NCBI GenBank assembly: GCA_005765155.1
Contig: VCCP01000003.1
Coordinates: 5,828,001-5,892,000, forward strand
DNA: 64,000 nucleotides
Source: Zelopaecilomyces penicillatus
Lineage: Eukaryota; Ascomycota; Sordariomycetes; Hypocreales; Pseudodiploosporaceae
Direction of reading: 5' to 3'
Shown here: positions 12,723-23,453 of the stretch, piece after piece
Position numbering within the stretch: the first letter of the stretch is position 1
How the letters are laid out: every line of letters starts with the position of its first letter
Notes under the pieces: model-generated
What the model was told of the DNA's origin: nothing
Database searches by the model: none
The model's input: the letters and a program-made list of their open reading frames with translations, nothing else
Position numbers and translations under genes: made by a program

Positions 12723-14414
12723 TTATACACGTCTTGCAACCCAAAACTGAGCATTGTAAGCATTCCTTGTCAAGGCCCTCGCATCAATCCCATACGCTGC
12801 CTCCATACTTCTAACCTTGCCTCCTGACATCGTCGGACTTCCACAGACATCTTCAGCCATTAACGACGTAGTATCCAAGTACTCAAATCCTATAGCTTCC
12901 GTAACCACCAAAATCTCCTCTAGGGTAAGCTGAACAAATGGGCCCGTTCCATATAACAGCGGTCCCAGATTGATCCAATACCCCTCTGGCTTGAGCAGCA
13001 TCTTTATGGTATCAAAGTAACTCATGAGATTGCGCGCTGTATCAATGAAGAAGTAAGTGACGATGACGTCGTAGACACCGCTGCCGCCGGTGCGAAAGGC
13101 AGTCGTGAAGTCACCTTCGACGAGGACGACGGAACTAGCGTTAATACTCGTGTTGGGGAATGGCAGCGCGCGTAGCATGTTGGTATCGGAGATTTGATGG
13201 GACAATGAGTCGATGAATGGGTGGAGGGTCTGGGCATGGCGAGCCCGGTTGGCTTCGAGGAAGCGGTATGCGATGTTCATGTACATGGACCACTCGTTGA
13301 TGGTAACCTCGAAGCCTAGGAGGAGTCAGCGGGAGTTGGATATTGTGTTTGGTAATGAAGCTATTAAATAATACTGTTTTCCAAGGAGTGAGTTATCAAA
13401 AAGGGGAAATACCTCTCAGGCTGGCAATATCATGTCCGAGTCTGCCCAGCCCAGCACCAGGAACCAACACCTTGATTTGTTCATCCAAAGATTCCCGTTC
13501 AGGGAATATCGAAGTAAGGGTATCAAGAATACATTGAAACGGCTTTTCCCGCTCTACCAGACCTTCTTCAGTCCAGTCCCGCACAAAGTGCTTCAGCGTC
13601 TGCGACACAGAGACCTTGTCGGCGTTCTGCCCCTTGGCTTCTTTGTCTTTGATGTGTTTCTGGAGTTCATCCATGCTAATGCCATAAAATTCGAGTGCAG
13701 TGTGGACAATACGATCGCACAGGTCTTGGTTTTGCGCTAGAAGTTTGTCGATACGGTCGAATTTGGAGGAGTAGTTGATGTGATGTTCTAGCACCTAGTG
13801 TGTACGGTCAGTGACATGATCACATTGTCGGAGGCATTCTTGTACATCTTGCTAATTAAAGGTATTCCCAAGTATTGACACTGATAAAAAAGAAGGAGCG
13901 CCATTGCTAGCAAGAATTGTATTTAAAGAATTTATTCATACCTTTCTCTGTGACTTCGAAACATGCTTGTACAGCCCTTTCAACCTCGCCAGCTCTGCCG
14001 CTTGCCGTTCAGAATATTTGAGAAACCCGTGCAGAGCGTCGAGAAGTCGATGCCGGGTGTGTGAAGGACCCCATTTTCCATGTTCCTTTTTTAGAGTCAA
14101 TAGCAACTGTTTCTTTTGTGCTTGATGCCTTGGTGTATCCGGGCCAGATGAGATTTGCTCCATGGTTACTATAGTTTGGTGGACTTGGAGTATCGACTCG
14201 AGGGATTCAATCTGTCACAATCGTAACCAGAGCGTATTAGGACGGGATTTCATAGAAGAGGGGATTATCCAACAGGAATTCATACTTCAATCTCCAAACT
14301 CGTAGGTAAATCAGACCCCACGCCATCGAGGGAATGGCCGTCGTTGGCTGATGCATTTGCGCTGGTCGATGTAAGACAGGAAATAGCCGCAAGGCTGAAG
14401 AGAAAACGTCGCAT
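12723..14414 (-). CDS. Carnosine N-methyltransferase-like (N2227/CARNMT1 family) enzyme with signal peptide
   Basis: This is a SAM-dependent methyltransferase of the CARNMT1/yeast YNL092W family. There are four exons on the minus strand, 14414-14286, 14211-13942, 13794-13413 and 13315-12723. All phases close to give 457 residues. Family motifs visible are LKHFVRDWTEEG, the SAM-binding VLVPGAGLGRLGHDIASLRG, INEWSMYMN, VTYFFIDTARN and YWINLGPLLY. The splice between exons 3 and 4 falls just after the SAM loop (R-G/F-E-V-T). The start is unusual: exon 1 encodes MRRFLFSLAAISCLTSTS followed by ANA, a textbook secretory signal peptide, joined in frame to the helical N-domain. The family is normally cytosolic or nuclear, so an ER or secreted location would be notable. 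If exon 1 is not used, translation could start at the Met at 14163. The enzymatic family is firm; substrate is not known. Confidence 0.85.
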
Positions 14415-16458
14415 GGGGACGGATGATCTCATTGACCGTGACCTGGAAATTGAAATCTATTTTGAGAGAGAATAATGAAAATACTGTGAAAGCGGGGATA
14501 GCCAAAGAAAACTAACTCATGATGGAGAATTTCATCATGATGCGAGTGGTTTCTAGGTGAGGACCCTGATGGCCTCATTTACATTACTGTGGATGGTTTT
14601 GTAGTAATACTCGGATGACGCCGGAACATGCCGTAAGCTGACTGGTTCGCAAGCTTTGTATGCTTTGGCGATGGTAGACATATCATCTACGAATTTTGAT
14701 TCCTGGTTGCTGGTATGACTACCCACACATGGATCTTCGCGAAGTAATTTGGTGACAGCATGTATGCCTATAAACGCCGAGTCAACGCAAAATCATTTTT
14801 GAAGAAACTCTTGGTGTCAAATAATGTAGGGGAAAAAATATACATCATGCCCGTTGTCTCTTCGCCGGTGTGCTTCAATTGCATGATTGTGTTGTTACAA
14901 TCTCGCTGCACCCTACTCCACATGCCGACTAGTATCAGTAGTTGTTATTGAGATAGAACTAAATAAAGGAAGAACAAAAGTAGCAGAGAATGTAGTCTTG
15001 CCTAGGTATGGCAGTATTACCTGTCTATATCCTCCAAGAGCTCGTAGCTTTAACACTGCAAATAGGTAATCCTGTTTCCAGCACTCGAATGCATACCAAA
15101 CAACAACCAGGATACGAGTTTGCTATGACGCACATCTCGGAATCGGCACATCAGTATTTTAGACAAGCTGTATTTCGTTTTTTGTGACATGTGCTAGATC
15201 TCAATGGGGAGTACGCTGCGACCAATCTACATGATAGGCTATTTTGGGATTAAGTCGCTGTGCGATCTGATGGTATGCAAGTGTATTCCCACAGTTCCCA
15301 ATTGAGCTGATTTCAAATGGCAAAGAATGCGCATGGAGTTTGGTTAAGGGTAGTACATCAATTTACCTGTCCTGGCTAGGGGGGGATGGGATAACCGCAG
15401 TACCTCAAATTACCCTTTTTGGACGACTGTAGTAGTTCAGCTATTAACAGTCGCTCATCCCCCTTCCCCCACATCTCCCACCCATCCTGTCAAAAAAGAG
15501 ATTTGTTTATAAATCCAAGACCGAAAACAGTTATAGGATGTTGGACGGCGATGGGTGGGATGTTCCGAAGGAGCTCATCACTAAGCGAATCCTTCTCATC
15601 CTGCTCATCCTTCCGGAACCCACAAGCCTGCCACAGGAGGACTTGTGTACTTGTATTGGCAAGCTATCCTGATTTGCGCAACAACATGGTAATCAAATAG
15701 TTAAGGAGATTCGCAACATGATTGGCTCATGAGATGTGGCTGGCTCCAAGTTTGAACGCGAGGATCTAAGTGTAACAATGGCGCCGTTTTGATCGTGTAC
15801 CTGGCATATTTACATGGTGGACAACAAACAAGTAGAATGACAGTGGTTCTTTCGAGTCTAATGTGGTAAGATGAGTATAAATGTCGGCTTGAATTCATTC
15901 TTTACGCAATAATGTTAATTATAGGTAGATACATCATGGGAAATAACATCAGTACTTGCCACAGAGACCAAGCCCAATGGCGCGCTTGGACAAGGCAGTG
16001 TTGTCGAAAGGGTGGTTATGAAACGGCCCTAAAAAGCCTGACAACCAATTATGAGACACCTAGCTTTCCTAAATAGGATAAAATACCATCTCCATTTCTA
16101 AGCACAGCATTGTAAAATCCGAGCTAGTATAATAGTATTCCCCAAAGCCCCCACGGGTTTGCCGGACCCTTCCAACCGTCTCCCTTAATTAAAGTGTCAA
16201 AGACTCCCACCGGCTCTGTCACCATCCACATTCCCCGATTATCACCATCTGTCAAATTTTAGAAGCCATTAGTTTGTCATCAAGCAACAATGGACTCGGG
16301 TTCCAGAAACTATAATAACCGTAGACCATTGCCAATGGATCTCGGCATCATTCTCTAGTCAGACTCAACTCGTGCATTGTCTTTTATACTTGCATCTCGT
16401 TTGGCCATTACCCCCATTTAGATCATTCCTATTTGATAGCAAAACTACTTTGCGCATC
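14415..16458. other. Intergenic region between divergent genes
   Basis: No convincing gene in about 2 kb. Short open frames near 14760-15070 and 15419-15700 lack recognisable features. The right end carries the promoter and leader of the Tri14-like gene, and the left end the promoter of the methyltransferase. Confidence 0.55.
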
Positions 16459-17571
16459 ATGATCACTTCACTGCTCCTCCCGTTGTTGGCGGCCTCGGTT
16501 GCTCAAGGGTGTCCAACTTCGTCCAAATGTGCCCCTGCCGCCGGAGACGTGACGATTTCGTCGTTTCAGCTTTATCCCGAAAATGTTGAGTTTGATACAA
16601 AACGGTGTCTCACATATTTCAGGTACGTTGTCACAGCTAGTCCCTGCAAGCTACATCAACACTAGCCTATATGATCTAACACGGCCATCTCTAGCGTCTT
16701 GTATAATGCAACAGTCGCAGTGTACGACCCTTCCAAGAAACGGGTTGTCGACACCATCTCTTTTCCTGGTCTCAGCGGGAATCCAATCCTCCATAGCAGT
16801 GGTGTTCAGATCGATCCACTAGATAGGCTCTCTGTTACCGTCAACGCCGGCGCTGCCTTCGACACCCAAGGCAAGGATATTTCCGGCGACAATTTCCTCG
16901 TCAAATATGATCTTAAGAAGAAGCGCGTTCTATGGCAGAGAAACCTCACTGCTGTGACGAAAGGTGTCTATGGTGGTTATCAGGATATTGAACATGACCG
17001 ACATGGCAACTCCTTTGTGGTCGGCACATTTCCCAGCAGCATCATCAAGGTCAGCGCAGATGGCAAGACAGCGACACCGTGGTATTTGACGCCAGATACG
17101 AACCACACTATTCAGGGCTTCACTGGCATGGTGACAAAGGGCAACATGCTCATCGTCTCGGATGAACGAGGGGGGAAGCTGCACCGTTTTGACATGCGCG
17201 ACAAGAAGGGAAAGCCCGTCCAGATCGCCGTGGGCAAGGCTTCAAAACCCATTGGCGCACATTTAGATGGTCTATACATGCCTGCTCGTTATCACGGAAC
17301 GGTCATTCTCGCTTCTAGCAATGATGCAGGCACCATTGTACTACGCTCCAAGGATGGAAAATGGAAGTCGGCAGAGAACCTCGGAGTCGTGCCCAACACG
17401 TTCATCAAGCAGAATGGATTTACGACAGCCACTGCTCAGATTGGACAGAGGATCTTTGCTGTCACGGAATTCTTCTTTGATACTGAGAAAGTGCCAGGCA
17501 CACTTGCTGGAAATAGGACTGAGTTTCCTCTGCGAGATATTACGGATGCTGTCAACAAGCTGTTGAAGTGA
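16459..17571 (+). CDS. Secreted Tri14-like protein
   Basis: Two exons, 16459-16622 and 16695-17571, joined by a 72-nt intron in phase 2 (TTC-AG|GTACG to CTAG|C-GTC), encode 346 residues. The start is chosen because it gives a signal peptide, MITSLLLPLLAASVAQG. After it come FQLYPENVEFD, VLYNATVAVYDP and GVYGGYQDIEHDRHGNSF. Repeated blades rich in Gly-Asp suggest a beta-propeller related to SMP-30-type folds. I recognise the layout as the Tri14 family, named for a gene in Fusarium trichothecene clusters whose product is linked to virulence and not to a chemical step. No other trichothecene gene is in this window, so this is a family member outside that cluster. Two N-glycosylation sites (NAT, NLT) are visible. 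Function remains unknown. Confidence 0.75.
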
Positions 17572-18387
17572 TTTTTACAATTTTGGAACTAAACTCGGAT
17601 TTCGTTACTTAGAAGTCGCATAATACATTTGTTTAAATTATTGTAAATAAAGATATAATAGAAAAAATTACTGCATTTTATCTCTTGTCCTACCTGTCCA
17701 ATATCTGTGGACCTTTCGTTGTGCACGACAGAGTTCTTTGGACTCAGTTGCATCCATCTTACACCACGTATCCACATCCACACACATACCTAAGCTAACC
17801 AGTCTTTGCCACATTCGACCTGTGTAGATATCAATTGTACCATGATGGCCCATACAGCCAGGATGCGTCCTGAAAATATCACGGTATCGGTATATCACAA
17901 TGGGGAGCAATATCGCAGTCCTGATGTAGTATTGCAATGTGTTTGTGACATCCAGTTTTTGCATACATGAAAGAGAGGGGTAGCCCCCATACAATATCCT
18001 TGCTTCCCTAAACCTGCAGATGGATGCGTGAAACATTTGGCTATTTCTATCGTTTCCAGCTTATGCAGAGTTGCTTTTGAGGACGGAGAATCCGTCAACC
18101 TGACATTGATGGTAAGTTACAGCCAGTATGATCGACATGATCAACTGGCTGCGTACCATCGGGTAACAGCTTACGTAGCTGGGCAAATATATTCCACCTG
18201 AAAACGATGAAATCTGAATCAAAACGGGTATGCATAATGCATGAGGTTGTCATGCCATCCACTGATTATGTCTAATGGCATAGAGCTCTTCGCACAGAGT
18301 CAGTATTAAAGTCAAAAAGAAAATACTTCAAAGGGTAGCGAGTATAAATCGCATCCACCCTTCCTTTCAATCTCCCCAAACTACATC
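17572..18387. other. Intergenic region with an unsupported minus-strand frame
   Basis: A minus-strand open frame at 17668-18036 (122 codons) has fairly balanced composition and several Cys and Trp residues. It has no recognisable domain, signal sequence or clear splice partner. It may be a gene relic. The remainder is AT-rich 3' and promoter sequence. Confidence 0.4.
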
Positions 18388-19383
18388 TTGCATCCCCTTC
18401 TACCTCTCAAACTTAAACTCAATTACCTTCACGCCTTCTTCACATTGACTGAATTCAACGCTGATTATCGCCGTGCCCGGTTTGAGGATTGGCTCTACCG
18501 TTCAAAGCATGTCTCAGTCGGCGCCGCGAATCTCAAGCTTGGTAGTAATCTCCTGCTTGGCGTAGCCATACATGACCTGTATCGTCGTCTTAACGGCCAA
18601 ACACCGACGGAAATTGAGATGATTGGCGTGGAGCTCTTCGACGCCTGGGTCGATAGCAAGAGGATATGGGTCACTATCAATGGAGCTGTAGAGACACCAC
18701 CACTCGCCAATTTACCGCCATTATTGACGGCACGCCACCGGGACAAGGCCTATGATGTCAAGGAATTTGTTTCTGATTGCCAAAACTTGGCCGAGGAAAC
18801 CATCGCGCAGCCGCATATCCGCATCATCACTCGTGCGCAGATTAGTAGTGGAACCAAGTCCGTACTCAAGTCTACGGCAGAATTCAAGGTTGCATGTGCC
18901 AAGCTGGACCGCGGAGTAACAGTATTCGCGGACGCGGATGATAAACATCTTTTCTTGGAAACAGGAATGACCCGGTTGACTTCTCGATCAACCTCAAAAC
19001 CGAATTCGAATGCAAAAAAACAGTCCGAGAGAGTTGATAAGGATACCCAGGCATATTTTACTTGGGGGCTTGGCAACGATACCAAGGCCAAAAGCTCCCA
19101 GGGCACCACCAAGATGACGTCTGCCGCCTTGCCAAAGGACAAGCCGCTGTTTCATGGTCCTGCCATGTTTGGGGGAGAGACTAAAATCGCCTTTGCCAGT
19201 CATGTTGTTTGCTGGGAGGGCGGCAATAATTCAAGCGAATGGCACAACAAGTTGGAGAAGATTATGGAGCAAGTTGCCACTCTATGCAGCACAGTCACTT
19301 CCAATCTCTTTTCTCCAGGCCAAGCTCAAGTTTTGAACAACCTCAGATACGAGACGTTGAAGCATCTTACTTTTTATGACTGA
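18388..19383 (+). CDS. Hypothetical protein, 331 residues
   Basis: A single uninterrupted frame of 331 residues with balanced composition. I do not recognise a family. The N-terminus (MHPLLPLKLKLNYLHAFF) is hydrophobic but lacks a clean signal-cleavage site. The middle is helix-prone (FVSDCQNLAEETIAQ). A Ser/Thr/Lys-rich polar linker lies at about residues 195-245, and the C-terminus ends with an amphipathic helix (WHNKLEKIMEQVATLC). TATA-like sequence and CT-rich leader lie just upstream (18340-18400). A later Met could be the true start. It lies beside the secreted-protein array but shows no similarity to it. Confidence 0.6.
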   Translation: MHPLLPLKLKLNYLHAFFTLTEFNADYRRARFEDWLYRSKHVSVGAANLKLGSNLLLGVAIHDLYRRLNGQTPTEIEMIGVELFDAWVDSKRIWVTINGAVETPPLANLPPLLTARHRDKAYDVKEFVSDCQNLAEETIAQPHIRIITRAQISSGTKSVLKSTAEFKVACAKLDRGVTVFADADDKHLFLETGMTRLTSRSTSKPNSNAKKQSERVDKDTQAYFTWGLGNDTKAKSSQGTTKMTSAALPKDKPLFHGPAMFGGETKIAFASHVVCWEGGNNSSEWHNKLEKIMEQVATLCSTVTSNLFSPGQAQVLNNLRYETLKHLTFYD

Positions 19384-20416
19384 GAACATCAGCAACCTTG
19401 TCGCTGCATTCATGGAAATCTTTTTTTGACGCTGACAAGATTGTTGCGCAACAATGCTTTGCATGTGGTCGACACATGGCACGGCAGGTGATTGGTTATC
19501 CTACACAAATTTGGGGTCTTGAGTTTAATGGAACTGAACGAGGCCAGCGTCATTTGAACATTCAGTGTGATGATTTTGAGGTGTTCTTGACTACCTGGGT
19601 ATAACTTGTAACACATCTATTGCACAGTGTCACCACCCTAAAGGCGGAGGGGTCTGGGACGAGCTTGAATGTAGCACAATTTAGTGGGTATGCAGTGAAT
19701 TTTCGCTGTTATATAGCCCAAGTTAGTTGAGCACCAATGGAGAAATGAATGCGTTGTTGGGATGTGCGTGTAAAGCAATATGCTTTTACAGTCAGTCAGT
19801 CACCTTCGCCTGTGTAGACGGAATTAGCTCCATCTGATTGTTAATTTAGTGAGTCACAATCAATGCACCAAGCTACATCAACAGACTCAAACATGCAATC
19901 AAACTCCTTTGCCGTGCGTGCTACCTGTCCCCTATATTTGTCAAAGCGCAATACCACCCATTTGACACTGTCCACACGCCCATGCCGGAATATTTGTATT
20001 GTATGGCTAACAGTAAGAACATTGCTATCAGTATGACGCAATTGCTCTTCGCCATTCCAATTCTTTTGTTGTTTGCCAAGGTAAGACTGGCTCCCTCTGC
20101 CGTTCCTAGCATTTCGTTGATTCTGGAAGAAAAATAAAACTCAGCCATAACGGTCAGGCTATTACTTACTGACACTGTGTGACAAAGCCCTCCCCCCCTA
20201 ACAAGAAAAGTAAATGTAAGACACTCTTCAATCTCTTTTTTTTTCGACACTGTACAAGAAAGACATTGATGGCCAAAAGAGATTACAACTAGAAATACTG
20301 TAACAAGCAAATATTGCTATACAATGGTATAAAGAAGCAGCCCGTATCTTGTGAAGTAACCCTGTCTCATGTCATTTTGCTCCCCTCCACCAATTCTCTG
20401 AATTGACAGCGCCACG
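19384..20416. other. Intergenic region before the secreted-protein array
   Basis: About 1 kb without a firmly supported gene. A plus-strand segment near 20032-20080 would encode a short hydrophobic peptide ending at a GTAAGA donor, and minus-strand frames at 19841-20310 overlap it. Neither could be assembled into a full gene. The promoter of the first array gene is at the right end. Confidence 0.45.
20328..20334 (+). promoter_or_regulatory. TATA box of array gene 1
   Basis: TATAAAG preceded by GG, 89 bp before the Met codon at 20417. The same GGTATAAAG word occurs before array genes 2 and 3, which supports shared promoter origin. Confidence 0.65.
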
Positions 20417-21066
20417 ATGAAAGTAAGCCGAGTTCCTTCCAGCCCAAGTCCAGTCGGAGCATTAACCAGAAAGTCCATTAATCTTCTCCTTTCTGTTCTG
20501 TTTGCGTCAAGTGTAACTGCGACCGCGATTAGTCGAGCAGATACCAATGGCAAGTAGACCATGCCTAGTTAACACACAAGTTGTATTGCTAAGCACCTAG
20601 CAATCAGGCCCTTTGACAGCTATTGTGCAAGAAGTAAGTTGTTGAAGATGATCGTTGTAGTCATACAAATGTGGAACTAACATTATGGAAACAGTGCGAA
20701 TCTCTCCAAGAATGCCACCCTGCGCTTGACGCTTATGTTAAAGCCGTCGAATACAGCGTTACTCACCTTAATGGTGAGCAAAGCTCACGGGTCGTTGACG
20801 CCTTGCGATCTATTCCGGTACAGTGACTTTGATGAATTGAATTGTATTAGCTTGCATCAGCAGTGCTAACACATTAAAATGAGCAGACACAATGCCTTGT
20901 ACAAAAGCCAGTAATTGACTGTCTCGTCAAGTTTCGGGATCAGTTAGGCAAGATAGTTGTTGGTCGCAGCAGGGCTAGGCATGCCGAAAATGACGTTGAT
21001 GACTATCTTCGTGTTTTAGAGGAACTGCGGCCAGTCCTCGCGCCCGTAATTTCAGCTGTTGGTTAA
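20417..21066 (+). CDS. Small secreted Cys protein, array paralogue 1
   Basis: Five exons, reconstructed by comparison with the two downstream paralogues: 20417-20422, 20474-20549, 20620-20633, 20695-20817 and 20887-21066, giving 132 residues. Exon 1 encodes only Met-Lys. Exon 2 encodes the signal peptide core SINLLLSVLFASSVTATA. Intron 2 uses a GC donor (G|GCAAGT). The mature protein has four Cys in two pairs: CESLQEC in exon 4, and CLVQKPVIDC in exon 5. The rest is predicted mainly helical with a hydrophobic C-terminus (LAPVISAV). All phases close without a stop. It could be a host-interaction or surface-active protein. A remote resemblance to helical wall-binding proteins such as HsbA is only a guess. 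No longer frame exists here, so standard ORF searches miss it. Confidence 0.78.
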
Positions 21067-22112
21067 ACAACTAGAAGTAATTAGCTAGCCCCCATACATA
21101 GCTATATTATCTATAGATAGTTATATTTTGCAAATGCCGATAAAGTATCTGTCATTTCGTCGAACCTAAGTTCAGCGTCTATCTTAGGCATGTACTAACC
21201 GTTCAAACGACAAGTGAAGTCCATAATTGATGATAACAAATGGAGTTGTGAATAATGTGAGCGATCTCATGGTAAGTGAGGCTGACATACATCTAGATCT
21301 ACATTGTTGTCCTGTGCTAAAGTGTCGATGCCCAACGGTTATGGTGGTAATGTTCAGTTGGTCAGAAGTCGATCAAATGCTCAATTTTGCTGGAGCCATC
21401 ATAAGAGGGGCAAGCAGCACATCCGATTGTAATCCTGGCCTGCCCACTCATTGCAGGTAGTGATATAGTTAGAGTACCCCACTTCGCATATGACCAGCTG
21501 ACCATTGTTTGAGACAGAGTGGCGATCCTGCGTCTTTGTGCAAGAAATTTATCTTGAATGGCAGTCTTCCGAGTTCGTTTGAGAAGCAATGTGTCAATGA
21601 GACAGTGTGCCAACTACGTCAGAGTGACGGAAAGAGTTACGTGCATCCCACTACAGCCCGTTTGAGACGTCCCCCAACCCATGGCTTGGATGCTTTTGGG
21701 TCGATGGTGGAGAGCACGGAAACCATTAGTACACGATGGATACATTCGCTTCTCAACATTACAAGGCCCATTGCCGATTGCTTTCTCTCTATTGGTTTCT
21801 GACAGACCAGTGATCACAGTGAAGCAGCTGTTTTACGACACTGTACGACTTAGAGCCCTGTAGTAGTAAGAAAAGGAAATCTAAGACGCCATTCAAAGAC
21901 ATTCATATTGCACACGATAGGCACTGATTGATTATCTTGGAAATGTTGGGAATAAAGTAAAAAAGCAACTGTTGCCACACTCCGGTATAAAGAGGCACAC
22001 TGTACCTGGTGATCAGGGAGGATTATTAAGATTATTAAATGCATCAGCATCACAACAGCACACCACCACATCACATTGTAACTATTCTACATGAAACCAG
22101 TATAACGCCACG
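21067..22112. other. Spacer between array genes 1 and 2 with a possible relic
   Basis: An open frame at 21509-21802 contains several Cys (CKKF, QCVNETVCQ). It can be joined to an upstream open segment (about 21364-21459) by a GT-AG intron keeping more Cys. No start with a signal peptide and no match to the array could be shown, so it is only a candidate gene relic. The TATA box of array gene 2 lies at 21986. Confidence 0.35.
21986..21992 (+). promoter_or_regulatory. TATA box of array gene 2
   Basis: GGTATAAAGAGG matches the box before array gene 3 over 12 bases. It lies 127 bp before the Met codon at 22113. A four-codon upstream ORF (Met-Lys-Pro-Val-stop) starts at 22091, between box and gene. 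Confidence 0.65.
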
Positions 22113-22769
22113 ATGAAAGTAAGTCGATCATCCCCCGCCAACATCCGGTTCCAATTCAGATGAGAATCACTAACCAGACAGTACATCAACATTCTCCTCT
22201 TTGCCCTGTTTGCTTCAAGCGCCACTGCTGTACCTGTTGGCCAGGCAGACGGAAACGGTAAGTAGACATTTCTCCGTGCGCAGACTGCGATGCTGAGTAG
22301 GGACCAGGCAATGTGGAAGAAATTATACGAGAACAGGTAAATTTGCATTTTATTCACCCGTATTCTCACACAGCATTGATCTAACATGATGGCCTAATAG
22401 TGCGACATTCCACGAGAATGCCGTCCGGTGATCACGACTCTTGCTTATGGGCTCCAAAAAGGCCAGGCCGATCATGACTTGAAGGAGACCACTGACGCCT
22501 TATTCGCCTTCTTCCATTCGACCCAGGTACGGTAGCGACACACCCTTCCTTCAACCTTGTGCGAGTACCAGCAGTTTGTACTGACACCTTGGTGGATTGA
22601 ACAGTCTCAAACCTGCGTAAAGCCAGTGATTGAATGTATTCAAAAAGTCAAGAGCCTGGAACAGAGGGATATTGGTCGCAGGGCGGTGTTTGCCAGAGGT
22701 TGGGTTGACGATTTTATCACAGTCGTTCAAGCCCTTGGGCCATACGTCCCTGTTATAGTGGTTGTTTAA
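22113..22769 (+). CDS. Small secreted Cys protein, array paralogue 2
   Basis: Five exons: 22113-22118, 22182-22257, 22308-22336, 22401-22526 and 22605-22769, giving 133 residues. Exon 1 is again Met-Lys only. Exon 2 is again exactly 76 nt and encodes YINILLFALFASSATA, a strong signal peptide. Cys pairs are CDIPREC in exon 4 and CVKPVIEC in exon 5. Exon 5 ends in a hydrophobic VPVIVVV tail. Every splice phase matches paralogue 1. The KPVI-D/E-C motif is shared with paralogue 1, and CDIP-x-x-C with paralogue 3. The gene lies 1 kb downstream of paralogue 1 on the same strand, as expected for tandem duplication. Function unknown; secretion is well supported. Confidence 0.8.
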
Positions 22770-23453
22770 ACTGCATTTCTTGCGCGCCCAGTGGTTAGGT
22801 AGCTTGCCTTGATAGTACCGATGCAAAGAGATTCACTCAACATGGATGTGCGTTCCCAATGTGCTTAGTTGGAGCCTTCGGTCGAGGTGAATAGATGTAT
22901 GTGGTCTGGATGATCCTGAATCCTGCGCGCAATTGAGATGGAAATTCTGAATCCTGCATCATACAGCCATATCTCTTTCTGGTACAGCACCCGTGTATTC
23001 AAGATGTTATCCATATCATGTGGATATCCTGCTCCCCCTCCTCCTCGTCAGTCCCTTGTATCCTTCCGATCCCTTGCAGCGGCTTGGCTGCTGGGGTTTA
23101 TGTTTGGAAGGATACTTGGCATCCTGAACTCTATCTTGGTCTTGCATTTTACGTACAATGTTTATACTTTTTCCACGGGGAAAAAATGAGCGAATAAACC
23201 ACTCAGCAGGTTCTGGGAGAAGAGAAACCATAGTGAGACAATAGAAGAAAGGAAAAGTAAATAAATGACGCTGCTCTAAGACATCTCCACAATATGTTAG
23301 TGATTACCTAAAATATTGTTGACAAATTGCAAAGCAACTATAGCTGAAGGTTGGTGGTATAAAGAGGAAGAACGTTATGTCAGATGGATTCCACATCCCC
23401 ATAATAACTTCGTCCTCAATACTCCAAATTAAGAGATAGATACAACGCCCAGG
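22770..23453. other. Spacer between array genes 2 and 3
   Basis: No supported gene. It holds the promoter of array gene 3, with TATAAAG at 23358. A short plus-strand frame at 22938-23189 is Pro-rich and not convincing. Confidence 0.5.
23358..23364 (+). promoter_or_regulatory. TATA box of array gene 3
   Basis: GGTATAAAGAGG, 96 bp before the Met codon at 23454, identical in core and flanks to the box before array gene 2. Confidence 0.65.

Noticed and set aside
19841..20310. Possible fourth member of the secreted-protein array
   Set aside because: A short hydrophobic segment ends at a GTAAGA donor, but no Cys exons, 76-nt signal exon or TATAAAG box in the right order could be assembled.
20317..20562. 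Minus-strand frame with hydrophobic stretches
   Set aside because: It is the antisense of the signal-peptide exon of array gene 1; the same happens at 22082-22387 for gene 2.
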